DNA of 64,000 nucleotides. Source: an archaeon. GTDB taxonomy: Archaea; Thermoproteota; Nitrososphaeria; Nitrososphaerales; Gagatemarchaeaceae. The stretch lies in NCBI GenBank assembly GCA_021791695.1, contig JAJYWC010000007.1, positions 1-64,000 on the forward strand, in the 5' to 3' direction. The notes beneath the pieces are model-generated. The model ran no database searches. It worked only from the letters and a program-made list of their open reading frames with translations, and was not told where the DNA came from. The translations under genes and the position numbers were made by a program. Shown here one piece after another: positions 45,667-54,820 of this stretch. Position 1 is the stretch's first letter. Each line of letters begins with the position of its first letter.

Positions 45667-47037
45667 CTATCGGTGCTCCTCGAGGGTCTTGTAGAAGTGC
45701 TTGTAGCCGAACTTTGGGTCCTCGAACGCCCCGCTGGCCGGGTCGAGGAACGGTCCCATCGGCGCTATGAAGAACTCCAGGCGGGGGTCAGCCTTGAAGC
45801 GGTTGATCAGATGTTCGCAATAGGGTATCGTGTTCATCACATCCTCGTACGTCTGGTGCGGTATCCCTACCATGAAGAAAAGGTCCAGCCTGCGGCAGCC
45901 GTGGGAGAGCGCGCTCGCAATCGTGTCCTCGATTTTGCTGTTGGGGACGGGGAACTTCAGGGTGTCGAGCCTGCGGAGCTTCTCGTCGGCCGTCTCGATT
46001 GTGACTTCTAGGCTCCATTTTTGTACGCTGCTCTGAATGATCTCGAAGAAGTCATCCCCTGCCGGGAAGAACAGTTCAAAGACGAGCTCGTTGGGGATGT
46101 TCTCCCTCTTGAGCAAAGAGAAGAACTTCTTGGCCCTATCCAACCCACCTAGGCGCTGGTCATGGATCATGACGATGGGGCCATTGGAGAAGGAATGGAA
46201 CGACTTGATGTCGAAGACGAGCTTCTCGGGGGACCTGAAGGCGGGCCGGCTGCGTTCGCACATCTGCTCGTACGCAGATCGCGACCCTCCGCAGGTGGAA
46301 CAGTTCAGTATACATCCCCGCGAATTGAGAATCATCCCGGTAGGATGTCCCAGCCAGCGTAAGTAGGGCATCACGTCTGCCAGATTGTGGTACTTGAAGA
46401 CGCACTTTACCGCATACTGATAGTCGGGGATATCGATGTAATTCAGGTCGGGTGGTATGAACGTCAGCGGATTGACAACGACCTCTCCATCGGGTCTCTT
46501 CCAAGTCAGGTTCTCGACCGCTTCCAGCTGCCCTTTGTTGCGGAGCGCGTGGAGGAGCTGACGACACGGTTCCTCAGTGGAGTCACCCCGCATCACAAAG
46601 TCAACGAATGGGTACCGTACCAGCTCTTCGTGATAGTAGCTGGAAGAGAGCCCTCCAAGGAGCACGAAACTCTCCGGATGGATCCTCTTGGTCAGTTCCG
46701 CAATTGCGAGGGCACCGTTAGCGTGAGGGAGCCAGTGCAGGTCTATCCCGAAGACGGTCGACCTCAGCTGTTTCAGCCGTCTTTCGACATCGAAGGCAGG
46801 GTCCTTCAGCATCCTGTACGCAAGGTTCACCATCCTGACGTTGTACTGATTCTTGCCGAGGTACGACGCGATGCTCGTTATTCCTGCAGGATACATGCAG
46901 GATACATCTAGAACTGGTCGGTGGAGGGGATGGCGTCGGCGACTGGCCCCTGCATTATCGTCTCTTCCCTAAAATCGTAGACCGACGGCGCATGGAGCAG
47001 GGTCAGGTCGGTACGAAAGACATCCTTGAATCCCATG
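45667..47037 (-). pseudogene. B12-binding/radical SAM protein, 5' end disrupted (intact reading from 46896)
   Basis: GCILNCSTCGGS (CxxxCxxC); upstream in-frame MGFKDVFRTDLTLLHAPSVYDFREETIMQGPVADAIPSTDQF* then 11-bp tandem duplication. Confidence 0.65.
46885..46906. repeat. 11-bp perfect tandem duplication TGCAGGATACA x2
   Basis: TGCAGGATACATGCAGGATACA read directly. Confidence 0.9.
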
Positions 47038-47739
47038 TGTTGCAGACCTCAGCTCGACTCAGCTATTGGCTTTTTCCTCGTCACCCAGTCTACCGCCAGG
47101 ACAAGCACAAGTCCTAGCAAGGCGCGTGCGCGGTGACTGTAGTTAGGTGCGCGCCGGCTGTTCTAACATGCGTCGCGAATCCCAAGAGGATAATCATCAT
47201 AGCAGAAACCGCAATCCACGATCGCGTCGCGCTGGCGATCTTGATTCTGTGATTGGGGTGTGAATTGCGTAGTTAAATCGGTAGCACGATTCTCTATTTT
47301 GAGAATTGGGATTCCTCTAAGGGATTGTTCGACGTTCAGCGAGCTCTTCAAATCCCATGACTTGTATATGCCATTTTGTTCGATATTTCTTCTGGAGTTT
47401 TCCTTCGGTAGCGGTACCCAAAACGCCGGGCTACCGCCGACAGAGATGAGGCGAAGAGGACGAGGTCACGTCTGGAGCAGTAGCATTCGAGGGTTCATAG
47501 AATCCTCTCATTGCGAGAGCTATCGACCTTACGCTACGGGATCTTCTTCGGACTTTGCGCAAGGTAAGCCAACGCGGCAATGGTAATCACCAGCCATTGA
47601 AGCTAATCGGTCTGAAAGCTGTCTCGGAACAGTGAATTAGTCCGATTTACTCTGGGCCTTCTTAGGTAGTTTAGGTTAGGGTTTGTGGAGCATCTTCGAC
47701 ATGTCAACCCGGCCCTGAATCCCCTTGCTCCACGCTAGA

Positions 47740-48816
47740 CTAACCAGTCTTACAGTACTCGCCGCTGTCAATCCGCTTCAACGCCCCTATGCCCTTTATC
47801 AGGCTGCCTATGCCAATTACTCCCACCACCCCAAGGACCAGCCCTGTCGCCACTCCCACGGCGTCGAGGTTTGGAATGGGGTTTCCAGTGCTTATCGCGA
47901 AGTTTTCGAGCGAAGGGAAGAACGCGATGAAGAGGCCTACGACGGCGAAGAGGAGTCCGCCGTAGTAGAGGGTCCTTCCAGCGGTGTATTTACCGAGGTA
48001 GCACACGTCGTCCTCGGACAGCTTCTTCAACCTGGCAAAACGAGCAAAGATGGCGCCAAAAATTATCTGCATCGTCATGGTCCCGAGCCCGAAAAAGAGT
48101 CCGGGAAGGGGGGCATAGATCAGGCCGGGGACCTGCGGGGCGAGGATGAAGGTTATGATCGTGGCGTAGGCTCCGAAGCCGAAACCTGCAATCAGGCCGT
48201 GCACCGTGGCCATGCGGAGCGAAACACTGTGCATGTGCGCCTCGTGCGGCGGGACCCTCTCCGCAGACGTGGTGTGATGACCCCCGGCCAACGGAGCATG
48301 GTCTCTGAAGCCATGGAGAATGCTTTGTACGAGGGAGTCGAAGGGGAGGTGAAGGTATCTGCCCTTCAAGACGTAGGAGCCGGCGACGAACATGACGACC
48401 CCTACGAGCACATAAATCGGTCCGTCAAGGTTGTACGTCTTGTAGATTGCGGCCAGGCCAAGGAAACCAAGGGTCGTGAGGAACGCCCGCTGGACCGTGA
48501 AGCCCGCCGAGAAGGCGAAGCCTGCTTTCATCCCTCCCTTCGTGCTGTAGCTTCCTATCGAGTAGCTGAATGTTATTGGCCAGGTGTGCTCGTCTGGTGT
48601 CGCTCCATGGAGCAGACCGAGGATGAATGATATTATCAGAATCATGGAAAGGGTCAGCCCCTGCGGAGGGTTGAGGAGCGTGCTCAGGTCAAACACTCGG
48701 CATCGTTTGAGGACCCCAGGCTGCTGGTGAAAAAGGCTTCTACGAATCTGGGCTGACAGCTGCTTGCTGGCGACCCGTTTTGGTAACCCCGGTGCGACCA
48801 GAGTCGGTCCTTCCAC
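47740..48816 (-). CDS. nickel/cobalt transporter or UreH-like membrane protein
   Basis: FILGLLHGATPDEHTWPITFSYSIGSYS; multi-TM, His-rich loop. Confidence 0.6.
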   Translation of the reverse strand: MEGPTLVAPGLPKRVASKQLSAQIRRSLFHQQPGVLKRCRVFDLSTLLNPPQGLTLSMILIISFILGLLHGATPDEHTWPITFSYSIGSYSTKGGMKAGFAFSAGFTVQRAFLTTLGFLGLAAIYKTYNLDGPIYVLVGVVMFVAGSYVLKGRYLHLPFDSLVQSILHGFRDHAPLAGGHHTTSAERVPPHEAHMHSVSLRMATVHGLIAGFGFGAYATIITFILAPQVPGLIYAPLPGLFFGLGTMTMQIIFGAIFARFARLKKLSEDDVCYLGKYTAGRTLYYGGLLFAVVGLFIAFFPSLENFAISTGNPIPNLDAVGVATGLVLGVVGVIGIGSLIKGIGALKRIDSGEYCKTG

Positions 48817-48883
48817 TCGACCGGCCCGTGCCCTCTTGTGTTGTTTTATCCTTTAGCGCCCTTTAGCGGGGAGCATTGGTATC

Positions 48884-49933
48884 AGAGGGTGTGTTAGAAG
48901 TTCACTGGCGAAGCGTTTGGCCGATTGACAAGTTGCCAATCAGAGAAGGGGTTCAGACAGAATGGTGAACGAAGCTGCTGGAGGACAACGACAGTCGCTG
49001 CGTAGCGTTAGCTCAGCACGCCACCCGTTGAGCAAAATCGACGGGGCCCTAGATGTGAGCAAGACGACGGAGCATCACGCTCGTCATCGCTACCCTTATC
49101 CAGTTCTCGCCCGTCTCTGGCAATCTCTCGTAGTCCTTCGAGAGGCGCCTGTATCGTCCCAGCCAGCCGAACGTCCGCTCGACTATCCATCGCCATCGCA
49201 GGACTGTGAACTCGTGCTGCCCCTCCAACTTCGGCACGATCTCCAGCCTCGGAGCAGGCCCGAAGGTCCGCGTGACCCACTCGACGAGCTGGCCGGCGTA
49301 TCCTCCGTCTCCCCATATGACAAGCAGCCTGGAGAAGTGACCCACGATTGTGGCGGGGAGGAGCCTCGCGCCATCCCTGTCTTGGATGTCTGCAGGATGG
49401 ACCACTACGCTCAGGAGGAGGCCGAGCGTATCGACAAGTATGTGCCGCTTCCTCCCCTTTACCTTCTTCCCAGCGTCGTAACCACGTATTCCGCCCTGCT
49501 CCGTCGTCTTGACCGACTGGCTGTCGATGATTGAGGCGCTAGGCTGTGCCTCCCTTCCCGCCTTGAGACGGACCATCTCACGGAGCTTGTCATGGATGCG
49601 CGTCCACGTCCCGTCGATTCACCAGAGCCTGAAGTAATCCCACACGGTGCCCCAGGGCGGAAGGTCATGTGGAAGCTGGCGCCAGGGACATCCCGTCCAT
49701 ATCATGTAGAGGATCGCGTTGACTATCTCCCGCATATCCACCTCGCGGTGCCTCCCGCCGTGCTTCTCCGGTGGAATCAGACGCTCTATGATGCGCCACT
49801 GCTCGTCGGTGAGGTCAGAAGGGTATGGTCTGCGCCCGCTCAACGTTCAACGGATGGCGGTCGCATCGGTCGTCAATACACCGCGACAGCAGAGGAACTT
49901 GACCACCGAGATAAAACTTCTAACACACCCTCT
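48884..49933 (-). mobile_element. IS5-type insertion sequence with 19-bp perfect terminal inverted repeats
   Basis: AGAGGGTGTGTTAGAAGTT at 48884-48902, reverse complement at 49915-49933; transposase between. Confidence 0.88.
49049..49843 (-). pseudogene. IS5 family transposase interrupted by one in-frame TGA
   Basis: RRPYPSDLTDEQWRIIERLIPP...[46 protein letters not shown]; both ORFs in the same frame. Confidence 0.85.
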
Positions 49934-50338
49934 TAGGCAAGTTCCGAAAGACCTAGCTCCACGCGGCTGGCCCGCGTAATGATAGACGGCGCGATAGTCC
50001 AGAGAGGGGTAGTCGCCAAGAGTGCGGTCTCAGTGTCCGTCCGATAGAACGAGGGAACCGAGCACACCCCAGGCCAAGAGCACACTGCGGAGGACCTTCC
50101 CCCGGTCGGCTCGTCAACTGTGTCTGCGACAAGACATCCGTCGTCTTCTGTCTGAAGAGGTTCACCGCCTTGATCCTGTGGGAAAGGGGCCGGCAGGCGG
50201 GCATAAGCCGAGAATGGGGGCGAAGCACGCACATTCTGGAACTCCAACCGTATCCTGTCCTTTCGAAGGCTTCATGTTGAGAGCTCAGATCTTGACTGCG
50301 AAAACGCATCCCGCTCCAGAAGAGATGGACAAAGTTAA

Positions 50339-51268
50339 TTGGCCACTAATAGCAAAGGAAGCGCGGGGAGCGTAGTCTTGTTCTCCCGAATCCTGGTAGC
50401 TGTCGACGGTTCAGAGAACGCGCTGAGAGCGTGCGAAGCTGGAGCAACATTGGCAAAGGCGTATGCCGCAGAGGTCACCGTGATACACGCCATCCCGTCT
50501 CCCTCCATCTACGGGGCACCTCCTGCAGGCGAGCAATTCTACCGAAAGCTCGACGAGGAGGCGAAGGGGATCGCCGAAAAGGCCGCATCAGCGATAGAGA
50601 GGGACGGCGTGGCGAAGGTGAGGAGAGAGACCCTTCGGGCTCACGGGTCTACCGTGCAATCCCTGCTCGACTACGCTTCCTCTACGAAGAGCGAGCTCAT
50701 CGTCTGCGGCACGAGGGGCTTGGGCGGCTTCAGAAGAATGATGATCGGCAGCGTCTCCTCCGGCCTGGTTGCACACGCCGGTTGCCCAGTGCTGGTCGTC
50801 AGGACGGACAACGCTGGGAAAAAGAGACCTGAATTCAGGCGAATCCTGGTTGCTGTCGATGGCTCAGAGGAAGCACGAACGGCCGCGAAGGTGGCGGTCG
50901 ATGTGGCGAAAAAGCTGGAGGCGGAGGAGCTGACAGCGCTGTACATAATGACTCTGCCGTGGGCAGCCTATTCGGGAGATGTCGCTGTTCCGGTCGAGAA
51001 CATTGAAGATCAACTCGAGGAAGTCGGAGAAATGGCCACCGCCGAAGTCGAAGCGATAGCGCAGAAGGAGGGCGTCAAGGTGAAGAAGGCCATAGAGGAA
51101 GAGGTCGGGTCATCCGTTGGTGGCATAACGAAGTACGCGGCGGCAGAGAAGGTCGACCTGATAGTTTTGGGAACGCGAGGGCTTGGAGGCGTAAAGAGGC
51201 TGCTCCTCGGGAGCGTGGCGAATGGCGTCGTGACCTATGCCGGGTGCTCGGTCTTGGTTGCCCGTTAG
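50339..51268 (+). CDS. tandem universal stress protein (two UspA domains)
   Basis: RILVAVDGSENALRAC ... RRILVAVDGSEEARTAAK; two GTRGLGG motifs. Confidence 0.9.
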   Translation: MATNSKGSAGSVVLFSRILVAVDGSENALRACEAGATLAKAYAAEVTVIHAIPSPSIYGAPPAGEQFYRKLDEEAKGIAEKAASAIERDGVAKVRRETLRAHGSTVQSLLDYASSTKSELIVCGTRGLGGFRRMMIGSVSSGLVAHAGCPVLVVRTDNAGKKRPEFRRILVAVDGSEEARTAAKVAVDVAKKLEAEELTALYIMTLPWAAYSGDVAVPVENIEDQLEEVGEMATAEVEAIAQKEGVKVKKAIEEEVGSSVGGITKYAAAEKVDLIVLGTRGLGGVKRLLLGSVANGVVTYAGCSVLVAR

Positions 51269-51446
51269 CCCGAAGGAAGGAACCGAGAAGATTGCCCGGA
51301 TGGGAACCAGCGACTGCCGGGGTTGCGGAACTGTTCTGGCTGGCAAGCTGGAGCCTGTACAAGGGAGTTCGCCACCGCCCCGGAAGGACACTATGCCTGA
51401 GTCGGCCCCTCGCAAAGACTGATATAACGAGCGGAAGCTTCCTGAA

Positions 51447-51680
51447 TTGATGACCCGGAAGAGAGGGGCAGCGGTCGAAAAAGTTGACGCCAGCCAGATG
51501 ATGCCCAACACCTATGAAAACTGGCTCAAGAAGCAGCAAAGCGGAGAGGTCAGGGCGAGGGCCGGTTTCATTGGGGAGCAAGCTATTGGAATAGACGCAC
51601 GAAGGGAGAACGGGGCCAACAGTGCCGAGACAGTTCGCGAGAAGGCGAAACGCAGCAAGAGAGGAAAGAGCGCCCGCTAA
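51447..51680 (+). CDS. small hypothetical protein
   Basis: 77 aa, basic ORF. Confidence 0.4.
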   Translation: MMTRKRGAAVEKVDASQMMPNTYENWLKKQQSGEVRARAGFIGEQAIGIDARRENGANSAETVREKAKRSKRGKSAR

Positions 51681-52939
51681 CCATCTGTTGCCCCGTTGGC
51701 TTTCTGTCTAACAAATCCCTTCTTGAAGACCCCAAGGACTCCCTCAATGCCATGTTGGAGTGCATCCGGGGGCATGTGTCCTTTAGTGTAGAAGTAGTAA
51801 CTGTCGAAACCCCACTTCATCAGATGGGCTGCGGGACCGTCCAGGGCGAGGTCTGTTTTACCTCCGAAGAGGTAGTCCGAGAGTATCAGGGTAGCTTCTG
51901 TCCCCCCGCGATTCATTACACAGAATATCTCAGGCTGGAAGGCCGGGATCTCTCCCTCTCCCGTCAGATCCCGCACCAAACTTGCAGCTGCGATGTCGGC
52001 CTGCATTATCGCGATGTGTCCCAGCTTCGGCATCGAGAGGGAGGTCGCATCTCCGGCGGCGAAGATGTTCTGGTGACTGAGGTGTCGCATGGTTGAGTCC
52101 GTGGGGACGAAGCCTTTCTCGTCGCCAAGTTCCGACCTTGCAACGACAGGGTTGCCCAGATATTCGGGTATCACAATTGTGAGCTTGCTCTCAAGCGCGG
52201 CACCATCCTCGAAATGCACCGAGTCCTCTTCTATGCGACTGATTGTCTTACCCGTCATGACCTTGATTCCGCGGCGTTCGATTGTCGGTCCCAGTTGTCC
52301 ATGCACACTCGGTCCGACATCCTCGAAGAACGTCTCTCCGGGGCTGAACACAGTTATGGTGCTTCGATCACGGAGCCCCTTCTCTCTGAGAAAGTAGTCC
52401 ACCATGAACATTACCTCGCCTACCGGCCCTTCGCATGGGGCGGCCAATGCGGGGACCTTGACCCTGCTCCCCCACTCGGTCTTCGCAGCGCCTACGACGA
52501 TCGGCCCACCCGGGAACGTATTCAACGCATTCCAGAGCCTCGGAGCCTCGAAGTCGTCGCAGACCGAATAGCCATGCTCTCGAAAACCGGGCAGCCTGTC
52601 ATACCCCTTGGTTGCCCCCAGTGCCAATACTAGATAGTCGTACGTGACCGTTTCGCCGGAACTCAGCTTCACCAGATTCCCGTCGGCATCAATTCGGTCC
52701 ACGGCTGCGTTGAGAAAGGTACCGCCCCTTTCCTTGAGGAGAGGCTCAAGGGGTATTTGCACGTGCCCGAGAGGCTTTCCCGCGAGGGCCACCTCAGGGA
52801 GCGAAGGCTTCTCGAGGCTGGTCTTCCGCTCGTCGACCAATAGAAAGTCAACACTGTTGTGCAGCCCGCGACTGAGTCGGTAGAAAGCTCTCAGGCCTGC
52901 AAACCCGCAGCCGAGTATTACGATGCGACTCTTGGTCAT
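51677..52939 (-). CDS. NAD(P)/FAD-dependent oxidoreductase (SQR/NDH-2-like)
   Basis: RIVILGCGFAGLRAFYRLSRGL...YDYLVLALGATKGY...NIFAAGDATSLSMPKLGHIAIMQADIAA. Confidence 0.85.
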   Translation of the reverse strand: MTKSRIVILGCGFAGLRAFYRLSRGLHNSVDFLLVDERKTSLEKPSLPEVALAGKPLGHVQIPLEPLLKERGGTFLNAAVDRIDADGNLVKLSSGETVTYDYLVLALGATKGYDRLPGFREHGYSVCDDFEAPRLWNALNTFPGGPIVVGAAKTEWGSRVKVPALAAPCEGPVGEVMFMVDYFLREKGLRDRSTITVFSPGETFFEDVGPSVHGQLGPTIERRGIKVMTGKTISRIEEDSVHFEDGAALESKLTIVIPEYLGNPVVARSELGDEKGFVPTDSTMRHLSHQNIFAAGDATSLSMPKLGHIAIMQADIAAASLVRDLTGEGEIPAFQPEIFCVMNRGGTEATLILSDYLFGGKTDLALDGPAAHLMKWGFDSYYFYTKGHMPPDALQHGIEGVLGVFKKGFVRQKANGATDG

Positions 52940-53083
52940 TTGCAAAACCCCCTTGAATCCTGTGGAAGTGGCAACCTCCATTTGTTCATTTCGGCGGGTC
53001 CTCGCGGTTACCGACAGAGCCCAAGATTAGTACGTCAACCGCGCACTTGCTGGGAGTTCAGTTCTCCGTCCATTTTGGTGACG

Positions 53084-53446
53084 TCAGTCATCGGTTCGTT
53101 CCGCGACCTTCTTCTCCTGACATTTCTCGCACTCGCAGACTTCCAGCAGGTAGTCGTAGGGATATATGCCAGCACTGTGACCATCTGACCACGCGAAGGC
53201 AATGGCATAGAGCCCGACCATCGAAAACTCCGTTACTCTGATATCCTCTGGAGGTACTGAGCGGAGAGGAATGAACGTCCTGCCTCCCAACGGGAGGCCC
53301 TCCCCTGCGCATTCAGCGCACGGGCACTCTTCACGGAGATGCTTGTTCGCAAAAATGCTCCTGTGCCCGTCGCTCCAATCAACGAGCACTCTGTTCTTTT
53401 CAAGGAGAACCTTCTTCGGGACTGTCAAGGCGCGCTGGTCCTCCAA
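53084..53446 (-). CDS. DUF971 (GBBH-like N-terminal domain) protein
   Basis: VLVDWSDGHRSIFANKHLREECPCAECAGEG...AIAFAWSDGHSAGIYPYDYL. Confidence 0.85.
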   Translation of the reverse strand: MEDQRALTVPKKVLLEKNRVLVDWSDGHRSIFANKHLREECPCAECAGEGLPLGGRTFIPLRSVPPEDIRVTEFSMVGLYAIAFAWSDGHSAGIYPYDYLLEVCECEKCQEKKVAERTDD

Positions 53447-53540
53447 GCCGCACCAAGGAGCGCGACTGTGGCATCACGGGACGACGAGCGACACCAGTTG
53501 AGACGTATGACCATACCTTTGATGACCATGGTCAGGGTCG

Positions 53541-54611
53541 TCACTGCCTGGCTCTCTCGTATGCTACCATGCTTACCATCCCCGCCACCCGGAAGGCGAC
53601 TTCTCTGAAGGCGAGACTTTCCGGAGCGTCTGGCTGGGCGATGACTATGGGAACACCGAGGTCGGACTGCTCTCTTATGGCGAGGGAGATGGGGATCTCA
53701 CCAAGGAATTGTGCCCCGAGGCGCGATGCGGTCTCTTTTCCACCACCCCTCGAGAATATCGATGTTTGGGCCCCGCAGTGAGGGCATACAAAGTAGCTCA
53801 TGTTCTCCACCACACCGAGGATGGGCACGTTCAGCTTCCTGAACATTGTTAGCGCCTTGCTCGCTATGCTCAGAGCTGCTTGTTGTGGCGTGGTTACCAC
53901 CACGACGCCGCTGAGCGGGACGGTCTGCGCAAGCGTCAGCGAACTGTCACCCGACCCAGGCGGGAGGTCCACTACGAGATAGTCCAAATCTTTCCATTCA
54001 ACCTGGGTCAGAAGCTGCTTGACTGCACTAGCCACCATCGGCCCCCTCCAGATCAGGGGAGTATCGCCTCTGTAGAAGAACCCGAGAGAGACCGCCTTAA
54101 CGCCGTGCGCGACTGGGGGAATTATTGCCTCGCCCGCCGTCTCTGGTCTGCCCTCGATGCCCATTATGAGTGGGATGCTTGGGCCGTAAATGTCGGCGTC
54201 CAGTATGCCCACCTTCGCTCCACTCGCAGCAAGCGAGACCGCGAGGTTTGCAGCTACTGTTGACTTGCCGACTCCCCCTTTGCCGCTCGCTATCGCAATC
54301 ACGTTCTTCACCCCTTTTGGAACTTCGGACTGGCCGACGGGACGCGTCGCCGCCACGATTGAGGCAACCTTCATCCGCACTTGTTTCACCCCATCTACTG
54401 ATTCGACGGCTTGTCTCACGCTTTGCTCCATCTGCGCCCTCATCGGACAGGCAGGGGTCGTCAGGTTCAACGTGAAAGAGACCACGTCGCCAGCCACCTG
54501 CAATTCCTCCACCATGTTCAGCGATACAATATCCTTCTGAAGTTCGGGATCGTTCACCCGCCTGAGCGCGTCCATGATTTCCTGGGTGGAGACCATCGCA
54601 AACGCTCTCAC
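53541..54611 (-). CDS. Mrp/NBP35 family P-loop ATPase with N-terminal MIP18-like domain
   Basis: IAIASGKGGVGKSTVAANLAVSLA...GILDADIYGPSIPLIMG. Confidence 0.93.
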   Translation of the reverse strand: MRAFAMVSTQEIMDALRRVNDPELQKDIVSLNMVEELQVAGDVVSFTLNLTTPACPMRAQMEQSVRQAVESVDGVKQVRMKVASIVAATRPVGQSEVPKGVKNVIAIASGKGGVGKSTVAANLAVSLAASGAKVGILDADIYGPSIPLIMGIEGRPETAGEAIIPPVAHGVKAVSLGFFYRGDTPLIWRGPMVASAVKQLLTQVEWKDLDYLVVDLPPGSGDSSLTLAQTVPLSGVVVVTTPQQAALSIASKALTMFRKLNVPILGVVENMSYFVCPHCGAQTSIFSRGGGKETASRLGAQFLGEIPISLAIREQSDLGVPIVIAQPDAPESLAFREVAFRVAGMVSMVAYERARQ

Positions 54612-54820
54612 GCGAGCTCCTCCCTTTAAGGTTAGCTTGGGTCACCAGAACCAAGACTAGTCTTGTGTAACGGCAGGGAGGAACGGGTTCCCCCAACTCT
54701 ACCTCAGCACTGTGCTTAGGTGTGCATTGTAGCAGATCCGATGGCTTTCCAGCCTGGTTCCCAAGATTGAGAATCAGGTCCGGATTTTATTAAGGGGCAC
54801 GCTAGACAAAACCGACGGAC

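Noticed and set aside
46907-46911. In-frame TAG in the radical SAM gene as possible pyrrolysine codon
   Set aside because: The adjacent 11-bp tandem duplication also breaks the frame, so ordinary mutational decay is the simpler reading.
49619-49621. In-frame TGA in the IS5 transposase as selenocysteine
   Set aside because: Position corresponds to a non-catalytic residue, likely Arg; no SECIS-like evidence and IS decay is common.
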